DNA of 64,000 nucleotides from JAANXG01 sp963731035 (GTDB taxonomy: Bacteria > Pseudomonadota > Gammaproteobacteria > Arenicellales > JAANXG01): the NCBI GenBank assembly GCA_963731035.1, contig CAVSUY010000001.1:1-64000 (forward strand). Reading direction: 5' to 3'. The notes under the pieces are model-generated. The model was not told the origin of the DNA and ran no database searches. It saw nothing but the letters and a program-made list of their open reading frames with translations. Positions 19,165-28,735 of the stretch are shown in pieces. Each line of letters opens with the position of its first letter. The first letter of the stretch is position 1. The position numbers were made by a program, and so were the translations under genes.

Positions 19165-20215
19165 ACAGCACCTCCATGCACTGGTCGCTGACCCGCCGGG
19201 TGCTGTCCGGCACCGCAAGCTCCCGCGCCCTTACGGCGCGCTCGCCGATTTCGGCACGGCTCAGGGCGGTGAAGAACTGCCCGATCGTCTCTGCGTTCAG
19301 CTGGTTCTGCGGCCACAACCATGCCGCGCCGCGGTCGCAAAGCCATCGGGCGTTGAAAGTTTGATGGTCCCCGACCGCTGCCGGAAACGGCACGAAGACA
19401 GCCGCCGAGCCGGAGGCGCAAACTTCCGCGACGGTCATGGCACCGGCCCGGCAGATGCACAGGTCGGCCCATTCATAGGCGGCCGCCATATCATCGATGA
19501 AATCCACTACCTCGGCCTCGATACCCGATTCGCGGTAGGCACTGCGCACATCCTGCGAGTTGTCCCTCCCCGCCTGATGGCGGATAGCCAGCGTCACCGG
19601 GATACCGGCCAGCAGGGCCGGCATGTGGGTATTGAGCGCCCGGGCCCCCTGACTGCCGCCGACGATGAGCACGCGTATTGGACCGGCGCGCCCGGCCAGC
19701 CGCGACGCCGGTTCGGAAACCGCCAGGATCTGTGGCCGCACCGGATTGCCCACGTAAATGGATCGGGGCCCCAGGGCGCCCGGAAAGCCGGTCATGGCGC
19801 GGCGGGCGATGCGGGCCAACCAGTGATTGGTGAACCCGGCTATGGCATTGGCCTCGTGGATCAGCAACGGGATGCGAAGCAGCCAGGCCGTCAGTGCCCC
19901 CGGTCCGGAGACGAACCCACCCATGCCCAGCACCGCGGATGGCCTGCGCCGCAGCAGCACGCGCAGGGTTTGAATCATAGCCATTGCCAGCAGGAACGGC
20001 AGCCGCACCAGGCCCAGAAGGCCGGTGCCTCGGAGCCCGCGTATGGTGATCCATTCGATGTCGAAGCCTGCCTGCGGCACGGTCCGGGCCTCCAGACCGT
20101 GGCGGGTGCCCAGCCAGACCACTTCGACGCCGCGGCGTTTCAGCTCGCCGGCCACGGACAGCGCCGGAAATACGTGCCCGCCGGTGCCGCCTGCCATGAT
20201 CAACAAGGTCCTCAC
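19157..20215 (-). CDS. murG: Lipid II synthase MurG
   Basis: MurG transfers GlcNAc from UDP-GlcNAc to lipid I on the inner leaflet. I chose the GTG at 20215 (VRTLLIMAGGTGGHVFPAL), overlapping the ftsW stop as GTGA, for 352 residues. The Gly-rich acceptor-side loop GGTGGHVFPAL, the second loop VLIVGGSQGARALN and the donor-site segment CRAGAMTVAEVCASGSAAVF are intact. An open frame runs upstream through ftsW but is out of frame with that gene. Confidence 0.97.
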   Translation of the reverse strand: MRTLLIMAGGTGGHVFPALSVAGELKRRGVEVVWLGTRHGLEARTVPQAGFDIEWITIRGLRGTGLLGLVRLPFLLAMAMIQTLRVLLRRRPSAVLGMGGFVSGPGALTAWLLRIPLLIHEANAIAGFTNHWLARIARRAMTGFPGALGPRSIYVGNPVRPQILAVSEPASRLAGRAGPIRVLIVGGSQGARALNTHMPALLAGIPVTLAIRHQAGRDNSQDVRSAYRESGIEAEVVDFIDDMAAAYEWADLCICRAGAMTVAEVCASGSAAVFVPFPAAVGDHQTFNARWLCDRGAAWLWPQNQLNAETIGQFFTALSRAEIGERAVRARELAVPDSTRRVSDQCMEVLYA

Positions 20216-21393
20216 GGCGCGCCTCCGGGCTTCAGCCGCACGCCTCGCTCTATGCCGAGCAGTATGCCTGCGGCCACGCAGCACATGATCAAGCTGCTGC
20301 CTCCCTGGCTCATGAACGGCAGAGTCAGCCCCTTGGTGGGCAGGGCGCCGAGATTCACGCCGATATGAATCGTGGCTTGCAGAACCAGCAGCAGCGCCAG
20401 ACCTTGAGCCAGGCGGGCGGCGTACAGTTGTCCGATCCGTTCCGCGGCCCTGGAGATGGCGAAGGCCCGCCAAAGGAGCACACCGAACAAGGCGATCACG
20501 GCGCACACCCCGACGAAACCCAGTTCTTCGCCGATGATCGCCAGCAGAAAGTCGTTTTCGGCGTGGGGCAGGAAATACAGCTTCTGCACGCTGGCACCCA
20601 GGCCCACTCCGAACCACTCGCCGCGACCCAGGGCGATCAGACCCTGCACCAGCTGGTAGGCGGTATCCCCCGGGTCCTGCCAGGGATTCAGGAAGCTCGT
20701 TACGCGATCGGCCCGGTAGTCCCGGGCCATGATGAGAAACGTCATGGCGCCGGCACTGGCCACCGCGCACAGCAGGAAATGCCAGAAGCGGACGCCGGCC
20801 AGGAACAGCATGGTGCCGATGGTGAGCGTCACCACCACGAAGCTGCCGAAGTCCGGCTGCAGCAGGAGCAGGACGCCAAGGACCGCCAGCACCAGGCCGA
20901 TCATCAGCACGCCTTGAGTGAATTCCCCGAGGGATTCCCGCTTGCGGGTCAGGTAGCCTGCCGCATACACGATCATGAACAACTTGGCCAGCTCCGCGGG
21001 CTGGAACCGGATACCCGCCACGCTCAACCAGCGTGTGCTGCCATTGAAGGTCAGGCCGATGCCGGGCAGGGCCAGCACCACCAGCAACGCCAGCGCCAGC
21101 AGCAACAGGGGCTTGCTCATGGTCTCCCACCAGGCTACCGGCACCCGGGCCACCAGGAACATGGCGACGACCCCGACGCCGACGTGGACGAGGTGCCGCA
21201 TGGTCGGTCCGAACAGCGCGTCGAAGCTCCCGGTGCGCGCATCCACCACGGTGGTCGAAGCCACCATCACGGACCCGAAGGCCAGGAGGATGCCCACGGT
21301 GCCGAGCAGAACGATGTCATAGGCGTGCTCCCGGTCGCGCACCCGGCCACCCGCCTGGGCGCGCGCAGCCTGAACCTGCCCCGAGGCGCTCAT
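20212..21393 (-). CDS. ftsW: Septal peptidoglycan polymerase FtsW
   Basis: FtsW is the SEDS-family glycosyltransferase that works with FtsI at the septum. The 393-residue protein has about ten hydrophobic segments and the family signature near the C-terminus (GALPTKGLTLPFMSQGGSS). It starts at an ATG overlapping the murD stop and ends overlapping the murG start. Confidence 0.96.
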   Translation of the reverse strand: MSASGQVQAARAQAGGRVRDREHAYDIVLLGTVGILLAFGSVMVASTTVVDARTGSFDALFGPTMRHLVHVGVGVVAMFLVARVPVAWWETMSKPLLLLALALLVVLALPGIGLTFNGSTRWLSVAGIRFQPAELAKLFMIVYAAGYLTRKRESLGEFTQGVLMIGLVLAVLGVLLLLQPDFGSFVVVTLTIGTMLFLAGVRFWHFLLCAVASAGAMTFLIMARDYRADRVTSFLNPWQDPGDTAYQLVQGLIALGRGEWFGVGLGASVQKLYFLPHAENDFLLAIIGEELGFVGVCAVIALFGVLLWRAFAISRAAERIGQLYAARLAQGLALLLVLQATIHIGVNLGALPTKGLTLPFMSQGGSSLIMCCVAAGILLGIERGVRLKPGGAP

Positions 21394-22757
21394 GACAACC
21401 TCTCCACCGCGGCCTTGAATACTTCGCCGCGATGCTCGTAGTCGTTGAACATGTCAAAGCTGGCACAGGCCGGAGACAGCAGCACGGTGTCGCCGGCTCT
21501 GGCGACACGCGATGCCCGGCGCACCGCCTCCTCGAGGTCGGCGGCGTGGTACCGGTCGACCACGTCATCAACAGCTTCCTCGATGAGCGAGGCGTCGCGG
21601 CCGAACAGCACCACCGCTCGTGCGTGCCCCGCCAGCGCGTCCTTGAGTGGCGTGAAATCGGCGCCCTTCCCCTGGCCCCCGGCGATCAGAACCACGGGCC
21701 CTCCGGCGCCCGACAGGGCGGCGACAGTGGCACCGACGTTGGTCGCCTTGGAATCGTTCACGAAGCGTACGCCGTCGATCTCCGCGACGTACTCCATGCG
21801 GTGCGGCAGCCCCCGAAATCCGGGCGCCGCTCCCGCACAACGTTCCAGGTCCCAGCCGGCCGCCTGCGCAAGCGCCAGGGCCGCCAGGACGTTGGCCCAG
21901 TTGTGGCGACCGGTGAGCTGGAGGCTGTCTGTCGGAACCAGGCGCCCGGCCCCGGTGGCCAGCCATGTCCGGCCATTCCACTCCAGGAGCCCGAAGTCCC
22001 GCTCACCCGCCGGGCGATCGAGGCCGAATGTATAGGTCGCGTCAACCGCAGTGGGATGACGCGGTATCGTGTTGGGATCGTCCCGGTTGAACACCACGGC
22101 CCGGGCTCCGTCGTAAATCCCCTGCTTGGCGCCGAGGTAGTCCGCGAAGGTCGGATAACGGTCCATGTGGTCGTGGGACACATTGAGCAGCGCAGCCACC
22201 GCCGGCCGCAGCGAGCAAGTGGTCTCCAACTGGAAACTGGACAGTTCCAAGGCGTAGAAAGCGTGAGCCTCGCCGTCCAGGAGATCCAGGACCGGTGTAC
22301 CGATGTTGCCGGCCGCCACCACATCCATCCCGGCGTCCCGGCCCAGGAACTCGATCATCCGCGTAACGGTGGTCTTGCCGTTGGAACCGGTGACCGCGAT
22401 GACGGGTTTGCTGCATGCCCGTGCAAACAGTTCTATATCGCCGACCACCTCCACCCCCACCCGGCGGGCGGAGGCGATGGCCGGCTCGCGTACCGAAACT
22501 CCCGGACTGACCACCAATTGAGCGGCACGGCTCAGCCAGACGGGATCCAGTGCTCCGGTTCTCATTTCCAGATCCGGCATCTCGCGCCGCATCTGCATCG
22601 CCATCGGCGGCTCCGAACGCGTATCGGCGGCCGCAACCTTGAGCCCGCGACGGCGCAGATAGCGCAGGCATGCGAGCCCGGTCTTGCCCATGCCAACGAC
22701 CACGGCGTCGTATTCGCAGCCAGGTTCGGTCATTGGTATTGCCGCTTCATTCGCCAT
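21390..22757 (-). CDS. murD: UDP-N-acetylmuramoyl-L-alanine--D-glutamate ligase MurD
   Basis: MurD adds D-glutamate to UDP-MurNAc-L-Ala. Starting at the ATG at 22757 (MANEAAIPMTEPG) it has 455 residues; an ATG eight codons later is also possible. The N-terminal nucleotide-fold segment VVVGMGKTGLACLRYL, the P-loop AVTGSNGKTTVTRMI and SHDHMDRYP are visible. It lies 57 bases after mraY, the largest gap inside the mraZ-ftsQ run. Confidence 0.96.
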   Translation of the reverse strand: MANEAAIPMTEPGCEYDAVVVGMGKTGLACLRYLRRRGLKVAAADTRSEPPMAMQMRREMPDLEMRTGALDPVWLSRAAQLVVSPGVSVREPAIASARRVGVEVVGDIELFARACSKPVIAVTGSNGKTTVTRMIEFLGRDAGMDVVAAGNIGTPVLDLLDGEAHAFYALELSSFQLETTCSLRPAVAALLNVSHDHMDRYPTFADYLGAKQGIYDGARAVVFNRDDPNTIPRHPTAVDATYTFGLDRPAGERDFGLLEWNGRTWLATGAGRLVPTDSLQLTGRHNWANVLAALALAQAAGWDLERCAGAAPGFRGLPHRMEYVAEIDGVRFVNDSKATNVGATVAALSGAGGPVVLIAGGQGKGADFTPLKDALAGHARAVVLFGRDASLIEEAVDDVVDRYHAADLEEAVRRASRVARAGDTVLLSPACASFDMFNDYEHRGEVFKAAVERLS

Positions 22758-22814
22758 GCCGTACCGCAATCTCGAATAGGGTTGTCGGGTACCCTCTGTT
22801 CGCACCGCCCGTCA

Positions 22815-23897
22815 TCAACGGATCTTCAAGGTGGCCAGGCCCACCAGTACCAGGATCAGGCTGATGATCCAAAAGCGCACGCAGACCCTGGGTTCCGGCC
22901 ATCCCTTGAGCTCGAAGTGATGATGAAGCGGCGCCATCTTGAAGATGCGCCGGCCCACCAGCTTGTAAGACGCGACCTGGAGGATGACGGACACCGTCTC
23001 CACCACGAATATCCCACCCATGATGAACAGGACGATCTCCTGCCTGACCACCACCGCCACGGCTCCCAAGGCGCCGCCCAGTGCCAGGGCGCCGATATCG
23101 CCCATGAAAACCTGTGCCGGATAGGTGTTGAACCACAGAAAGCCGAGACCCGCGCCCACCAGAGAGGCGCACACGATCAACACCTCGCCGGTGCCCGCGA
23201 TGTACGGAATTCCCAGGTAACCAGCGAACACGCTGTGCCCGGTGACGTAGGCGAAGATACCCAGGCCGCCCGCCACCAGGACCGTCGGTACGATCGCCAG
23301 TCCATCCAGACCGTCGGTGAGGTTCACCGCGTTGCTGGTGCCGACGATCACCAGGTAGGCCAGTACGATGAACCACGGCCCCATGTAGATCGTCACCTCC
23401 TTGAACATGGGCACGATCAGCGAGATTTCCGCAGGCGAATGATGGGTAAAGTACAAGAACAGCGCACTGACCAGCCCTACCACGCTCTGGGCGGCAAACT
23501 TGTTGGCTGCCCCGATGCCCCGTGGATTCTTGTCGATCAGCTTGCGATAGTCGTCCAGCCACCCGATCAGACCGAAAGCCAGGCACACCAATAGCACCAC
23601 CCAGACGAAGCGGTTGGTCAGGTCGGCCCACAACAACGTGGAGATCACCACCGATACGAGGATCATGGCACCACCCATGGTGGGGGTGCCGACCTTGTCG
23701 AAATGCGTCGGCGGTCCATCCTGGCGCACGGTCTGGCCGATCTGGTGACTGCTCAATCTGCGGATCATCACCGGCCCCAGCGCGAAACAGATAGTCAGCG
23801 CGGTCAGCACCCCGCAGATTCCACGGAAGGTGATGTAGCGGAACACGTTGAACACCGAAAACTCGCTGGTCAACGCGTTGAACAGGTACAGGAGCAT
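22815..23897 (-). CDS. mraY: Phospho-N-acetylmuramoyl-pentapeptide transferase MraY
   Basis: MraY is the integral membrane enzyme that makes lipid I from UDP-MurNAc-pentapeptide and undecaprenyl phosphate. The ATG at 23897 overlaps the murF stop (TGATG) and gives exactly 360 residues, as in E. coli. About ten transmembrane segments are present. Signature motifs are GWLDDYRKLIDKNPRG, LTDGLDGLAIVPTVLVAGG and the C-terminal MAPLHHHFELKGWPE. Longer upstream frames overlap murF and are rejected. Confidence 0.97.
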   Translation of the reverse strand: MLLYLFNALTSEFSVFNVFRYITFRGICGVLTALTICFALGPVMIRRLSSHQIGQTVRQDGPPTHFDKVGTPTMGGAMILVSVVISTLLWADLTNRFVWVVLLVCLAFGLIGWLDDYRKLIDKNPRGIGAANKFAAQSVVGLVSALFLYFTHHSPAEISLIVPMFKEVTIYMGPWFIVLAYLVIVGTSNAVNLTDGLDGLAIVPTVLVAGGLGIFAYVTGHSVFAGYLGIPYIAGTGEVLIVCASLVGAGLGFLWFNTYPAQVFMGDIGALALGGALGAVAVVVRQEIVLFIMGGIFVVETVSVILQVASYKLVGRRIFKMAPLHHHFELKGWPEPRVCVRFWIISLILVLVGLATLKIR

Positions 23898-25276
23898 CAG
23901 TGCAGTCCCCCATTCGCCTTCGGCGTCTCGCTCAGCGCCTCCACGATCTCTTCCATGCGCATGCGGCGCGACCCTTTGACCAGGAACGTCGTGCCGGCGC
24001 CGGCCTCGGCCCTCAGCCGCCTGACCAGCTCGTCGCGGTCCCGGTGGTGAAATCCCGCGCTGCCGAATGCCGTGACCGCAGCTTCGCTCACCTCGCCGAA
24101 CCCGTGCAGCTCGTCGATGCCGCACATGCGCGCGTGCTCGCCGACCTGTTCGTGCAGGGCCCGCGTCTGGGGGCCGAGCTCCGCCATGTCCCCGAGAACC
24201 ACGATGCGTCGGCCGGGTCGCGCCGCCAGTACATCTATGCCGGCGATCACGGAGGCAGGGTTGGCGTTGTAGCTGTCATCCAGTATCTGGGCCCCCTGCA
24301 TCCCCGCGCGCAGACGCAGGCGTCCGGGAACCGCCTTGACCCGCTCCAGGCCGACCTTGATCTGGTCCGGATCCACGCCGACGGCAAACGTCGCCGCCGC
24401 GGCGGCCAGCGCGTTCATCACGTTGTGCCGCCCTGCCAGGGGCAACACAACGTCGACGGCCGCGTCGCGAACATGCAGCCGGAACTCATTGCCCATGGCG
24501 GGGTCGACACCGGCTTTCGTCCCCCCGCCGTCGGACGGGCGCACGTCCGCCCCCGGCTCGAACCCAAATGAAAGAACGGGATGGCCGGCGGCCATGCGGC
24601 GCCAATGCTCGAAGTACACATCGTCGCGGTTGAGCACCGCGACTCCGCCGGGAGGCAGACCCGATATGATCTCTCCCTTGGCGTCCGCCACCGCCTGCAC
24701 GCTCCGCAGGCCCTCGAGATGCGCCGAGGAGGCATTGGTAATGACCGCTACGGTGGGTTTCGCGAGTTGCGAGAGATAGCCGATCTCCCCCCGATGATTC
24801 ATGCCCATTTCGATCACGGCATAGCGGTGCTCCGGACGAAGCCGGCACAACACCAGCGGCACCCCGATCTCGTTGTTCAAATTGCCGGTGGAGACCAGTG
24901 CCGGACCCTTGACCGTCAGAATGGACCCGATCATTTCCTTGACGGTGGTTTTGCCGTTGCTGCCGGTCACCGCCACCACGGGAATATCGAACCGCGACCG
25001 CCAGGTCGAGGCCAGATCGCCCAGCGCCTTGAGGGTGTCCGGGACCCTGATCACCGGCACATCGGTTTCCAGGTGCGCCTGAACCAGGGCGCCCGCGGCA
25101 CCGGCGTCCCGCGCCGCTTCCAGGAAGGTGTGGCCGTCGAAGCTCGGGCCCTTCAAAGCGACAAACAGTTCCCCCCGGTTCAGCGTGCGGCTATCGGTCG
25201 AGACACCCTCGATCCGGCCGTCCCGCCCGATCAGCTCGCCCCGCACCCCCGCTGCAACTTCAGACAAGGACATCAT
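23897..25276 (-). CDS. murF: UDP-MurNAc-tripeptide--D-Ala-D-Ala ligase MurF
   Basis: MurF adds D-Ala-D-Ala to the UDP-MurNAc-tripeptide. The first of two consecutive ATGs at 25276 overlaps the murE stop as ATGA and gives 459 residues. The N-terminal STDSRTLNRGELFVALKG, the P-loop VAVTGSNGKTTVKEMIGSIL and the C-terminal ILDDSYNANPASVIAGID are recognisable. It is followed directly by mraY with a one-base overlap. Confidence 0.96.
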   Translation of the reverse strand: MMSLSEVAAGVRGELIGRDGRIEGVSTDSRTLNRGELFVALKGPSFDGHTFLEAARDAGAAGALVQAHLETDVPVIRVPDTLKALGDLASTWRSRFDIPVVAVTGSNGKTTVKEMIGSILTVKGPALVSTGNLNNEIGVPLVLCRLRPEHRYAVIEMGMNHRGEIGYLSQLAKPTVAVITNASSAHLEGLRSVQAVADAKGEIISGLPPGGVAVLNRDDVYFEHWRRMAAGHPVLSFGFEPGADVRPSDGGGTKAGVDPAMGNEFRLHVRDAAVDVVLPLAGRHNVMNALAAAAATFAVGVDPDQIKVGLERVKAVPGRLRLRAGMQGAQILDDSYNANPASVIAGIDVLAARPGRRIVVLGDMAELGPQTRALHEQVGEHARMCGIDELHGFGEVSEAAVTAFGSAGFHHRDRDELVRRLRAEAGAGTTFLVKGSRRMRMEEIVEALSETPKANGGLH

Positions 25277-26739
25277 GCAGCCTTCCCCAGGCAGCTGGAC
25301 ACCACCTCGCGGTCGTCGAATGGGATCACCGTATCGCCGATGACCTGGCTGGTCTCGTGTCCCTTGCCCGCGATCAGCACCCAGTCGCCGGGCTGCGCCG
25401 TCCCGAGGGCCGAAGCGATGGCCTGCCTTCGGTCCAGTGCCACCTGTGGCGAAGCGTCCATGCCCCCGAGGATATCGGCCACGATCTGCGCCGGTTGCTC
25501 GCCCCGGGGATTGTCGTTGGTCAGCACCACGTGGTCGGCCCATTTCTCGGCGATCCGTCCCATCTCGGGGCGCTTGCCGCGATCGCGGTCGCCGCCGCAA
25601 CCGAACACGCACCACAGTCCACCTTTGCAGTGCTCGCGAACCGAGCGCAGCGCACGCTCCAGCGCGTCCGGCGTGTGAGCGTAGTCCACGACCGCGGTGG
25701 GGCCGCCGTCGGGAGAGCGAAACAACTCCATTCTGCCCGGTACCGGCGAAAGGTCATTCAAGGCGGACTCCACGGCGGCCGGCCGGTAACCCATCTTCAG
25801 CAGAACGGCGGCCACCGCCAGCACGTTGGCCACGTTCACCCGGCCGACCAGCGCCACGGATATATCAAGCGGCCGCTCGGCGCCGGTGATTCGCATGGAG
25901 AATCCTGCCTCACCCACCTCGAGCCCGGCGGCTCGAATGTCGCCACTGTCGCCGAAGCTCAGGACGGGCGATGCCACTTCGTTCAGGATCTCGCGGCCGA
26001 CCGGGTCATCGGCGTTGACCACGACGAAGCGCAGCGATTCGAATGCGAACAACGACTTCTTGGACGCCGCGTAGTCTTCGATATGGCCGTGATAATCCAG
26101 ATGATCGCGGGTGAGGTTGGTGAACACCGCGGCGTCGAACTCGACCGCCGAGACGCGTTCCTGCTTGAGGGCATGGGAAGACACCTCCATGGCGACATGG
26201 GTAGCCCCGTCATCGGCGAATTGTCGCAACAACCTCTGCAAATCCAGTGGGCCGGGAGTGGTTAAATTCCGGCCGTCACCACCGGTATCCGGATGTCGCG
26301 GATCACCGCTGCCGAGGGTGCCGATAACCCGCGCCCGCTCGCCCAGCCGTTCGAGGCACTGGGCGATGAAATGTGCACAGCTGGTCTTGCCGTTGGTGCC
26401 GGTGACGCCGATGACATAGAGGTCGGCGCTCGGTCGCCCATAGAAGCGCGCTCCGATCTCGCTGACCCGGTCGGCCAGACCGGTGACGGATATTGCGGGC
26501 ACTGCAAAGGCCGTGCGCTCGAACCCCTGGGGCTCATAAGCCACCGCCACGGCGCCCCGATCCAGGGCCTCGTCAATGAAAGCGCGCCCATCCAGGACGG
26601 TTCCGGGGCAGGCCAGGAATAACTCTCCACCGGCAACCCGGCGGCTGTCGAGGGCGACGCCGGTGACGCTGCAATTCTCGGGAACGACCGCGTCGCTCAT
26701 GCCGGCCAGCAGAGTCAAGAGTCGAACGCCGCCGGTCAC
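25273..26739 (-). CDS. murE: UDP-MurNAc-L-alanyl-D-glutamate--2,6-diaminopimelate ligase MurE
   Basis: MurE adds the third residue of the stem peptide. The GTG at 26739 overlaps the ftsI stop as GTGA and gives 488 residues. The P-loop is GVTGTNGKTSCAHFIAQCL. The DNPR motif (LTNDNPRGEQP) near residue 410 is the known determinant of meso-diaminopimelate specificity, so lysine-type peptidoglycan is unlikely. Confidence 0.96.
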   Translation of the reverse strand: MTGGVRLLTLLAGMSDAVVPENCSVTGVALDSRRVAGGELFLACPGTVLDGRAFIDEALDRGAVAVAYEPQGFERTAFAVPAISVTGLADRVSEIGARFYGRPSADLYVIGVTGTNGKTSCAHFIAQCLERLGERARVIGTLGSGDPRHPDTGGDGRNLTTPGPLDLQRLLRQFADDGATHVAMEVSSHALKQERVSAVEFDAAVFTNLTRDHLDYHGHIEDYAASKKSLFAFESLRFVVVNADDPVGREILNEVASPVLSFGDSGDIRAAGLEVGEAGFSMRITGAERPLDISVALVGRVNVANVLAVAAVLLKMGYRPAAVESALNDLSPVPGRMELFRSPDGGPTAVVDYAHTPDALERALRSVREHCKGGLWCVFGCGGDRDRGKRPEMGRIAEKWADHVVLTNDNPRGEQPAQIVADILGGMDASPQVALDRRQAIASALGTAQPGDWVLIAGKGHETSQVIGDTVIPFDDREVVSSCLGKAA

Positions 26740-28475
26740 GTGTCGGACCCTCCCTCGAACATCGCCTGGCGCAGCGCCGGCTTGTCCGGGTGGGACGGGA
26801 CATTCAGCAGATGCAACGCTCCGTTCATGACGTTGGAGAACACCGGAGCCGAGACCAGGCCGCCGTAGTATTGCTCGCCCTTGGGGTTGTTCACGACCAC
26901 CACCATGATCAGGCGTGGATCCCGGGCCGGGGCATAGCCGGCGAACACGGAAAGATACTGATCGTCGGCGTACCGACCCTTCGATTCGAGCCACTTGACC
27001 ACCGTGCCCGTCTTGCCGGCGACGGCGTAGTCCGGAACCTGGGCCTGCGTACCGGTGCCACCCTCTGCAGTAGCCTTCTCGAGCATACGTTGCACCTGGT
27101 GCACGACTTCCGGCGAATACACCCGCCGGCTGTAGTGAGCCGGGCCCGGAGTCAGGCGCACGTCCAACAGCCGGCCATCGCCGGCCAGCACCGTGTACGC
27201 CCTGGCAAGCTGGAGGACGTTCGCGGAGATACCGTAGCCGTATGCCAGCGAGGCCTGCTCCCGCGGCGTGAGTGGACCCGCCGGCGGCGCGTGACCCGCT
27301 TCCTCACCGGGCAGTGGGATACCCGTGGGGGTGCCGAATCCGAGCTCGTGGAACTGGGCGGGAAACTTCTTCGGATCCAGCTGCAGCGCCACTTTCGCGG
27401 CCCCGACGTTGCTGGACTTGATCAGCACCCTCGATACCGTCAGCAGACCATAGTTGTGAACGTCACGGATCGGGTAGCCGCCGACGTTGAAGACGCCGGG
27501 ATTGGTATCGATCCGGGTATCCGGCAGAAACCGGCCGCTGGTCAGCGCGGCCGCTATGGTGAACGGCTTGATGCTCGAGCCCGGTTCGAACACGGACTGA
27601 ACCGCCCGGTCGCGGGCCCTCGAAGAGGTCAGCTCCGCGCGGTCGCGGGTATTGGGGTTCACGCTGGGTTCGCTGACCATGGCCAGGATCTCGCCGGTTC
27701 GCGCGTCCAGCACCACGGTGCTCGCCGAGTCGGCATGGTGCTTCTTGACTGCCGCCTTGAGGTAGCGATACGCCAGATACTGCACCCGCGCGTCGATGCT
27801 GAGGCGCAGGTCCCGACCGTCCACCGTGGGAGACAGCTGCTCCACGTACTCGATGACGCGGCCCTGGCCGTCCCGTAGCACACGCGTCCGGCCCGCGGTG
27901 CCGGACAGACTGTCGTTGAACGTCTTCTCGATACCGGTGAGTCCGTTCTGATCGGTATCCGTGTAGCCGACGATCTGGCCGAACACCGGACCGCCCGGGT
28001 AGTAGCGTTTGTACTCCCGGAGCAGGCTGATCCCCGGTACCGCAAGAGCCTTCACCTTCCGGGCAAGTTCGGGATCGAGCTGGCGTTTCAGATAGGCGAA
28101 CTCCGATTCGGGGTTCTTCGAGATCCTTCCCTTGATGGAGGACAGGGGTTCTTTCAGTAGCTTCGCCAGGGCGTCCCAGCGTTGGTGGTCGTCGAAACTG
28201 TGCTCGCGGAAGATGGACTTCGGGTCGGCCACTACCGAGTCCACCGGACTGCTGACAGCCAGCGGCTCGCCATGGCGATCCAGAATCATTCCGCGATTGG
28301 CGTGAGACACCTGGACCGTCAGGTAATTGACGTCTCCTTTGGATTGCAGGAACTGCGACTCCAGCAGCTGGACCTGCGCCGCGCGGACAACCAGCGTCCC
28401 CAGGCCTGCGACCAGCATGCCCAGCACGAAATAGTGTCGAATGCGATGAAGCGGCACGACGGGCCTGCTTTTCAT
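26736..28475 (-). CDS. ftsI: Peptidoglycan D,D-transpeptidase FtsI (PBP3)
   Basis: FtsI crosslinks septal peptidoglycan in the periplasm. The ATG at 28475 overlaps the ftsL stop (ATGA) and gives 579 residues. A single N-terminal anchor (about 12-32, YFVLGMLVAGLGTLVVRAAQ) is followed by the non-catalytic PBP dimerisation region and the transpeptidase domain. That domain has the SxxK motif in EPGSSIKPFTIA (about residue 300), SSN in LIKSSNVGAAK and KTGT near residue 486. The longer upstream frame lies in ftsL and rsmH and is not coding. Confidence 0.96.
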   Translation of the reverse strand: MKSRPVVPLHRIRHYFVLGMLVAGLGTLVVRAAQVQLLESQFLQSKGDVNYLTVQVSHANRGMILDRHGEPLAVSSPVDSVVADPKSIFREHSFDDHQRWDALAKLLKEPLSSIKGRISKNPESEFAYLKRQLDPELARKVKALAVPGISLLREYKRYYPGGPVFGQIVGYTDTDQNGLTGIEKTFNDSLSGTAGRTRVLRDGQGRVIEYVEQLSPTVDGRDLRLSIDARVQYLAYRYLKAAVKKHHADSASTVVLDARTGEILAMVSEPSVNPNTRDRAELTSSRARDRAVQSVFEPGSSIKPFTIAAALTSGRFLPDTRIDTNPGVFNVGGYPIRDVHNYGLLTVSRVLIKSSNVGAAKVALQLDPKKFPAQFHELGFGTPTGIPLPGEEAGHAPPAGPLTPREQASLAYGYGISANVLQLARAYTVLAGDGRLLDVRLTPGPAHYSRRVYSPEVVHQVQRMLEKATAEGGTGTQAQVPDYAVAGKTGTVVKWLESKGRYADDQYLSVFAGYAPARDPRLIMVVVVNNPKGEQYYGGLVSAPVFSNVMNGALHLLNVPSHPDKPALRQAMFEGGSDT

Positions 28476-28735
28476 TTCCCCTCCACCATCAGCCGGTCTA
28501 TCGTCGGCGGGAACACCATGTCCAGGCGGTCGCGCGCCTTTTGCTCCACGAACTGTTGGAATGCCCAGGTACTCTGCTCCAGCAGCAGTTGGTGCCACTG
28601 GGAGTTGAGCCGGTCGCGCGTGTGATGCTGGACCTGCAAGGCGTTGAACAGCATGCGGTGCTCGTGGCGGACCGCTATGGTGGCAAACCCGCTCAGCACG
28701 ACCAGGGCACCCGTTGCCAGTATCGCGCTACGCAT
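28472..28735 (-). CDS. ftsL: Cell division protein FtsL
   Basis: FtsL is a small bitopic membrane protein of the FtsQLB complex. The 87-residue protein has a hydrophobic helix at about 4-22 (AILATGALVVLSGFATIAV) and a periplasmic coiled-coil stretch (RMLFNALQVQHHTRDRLNSQ). Sequence conservation is low in this family, so the call rests on size, topology and its position between rsmH and ftsI. It overlaps rsmH by 8 bases. Confidence 0.92.
   Translation of the reverse strand: MRSAILATGALVVLSGFATIAVRHEHRMLFNALQVQHHTRDRLNSQWHQLLLEQSTWAFQQFVEQKARDRLDMVFPPTIDRLMVEGK

Noticed and set aside
21432..23594. A 720-residue open frame on the + strand opposite murD and mraY, and a similar 682-residue one at 17143-19191
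   Set aside because: High GC content keeps antisense frames open. Their translations are His/Arg/Gly-rich without domains, and the opposite strand carries complete Mur enzymes.
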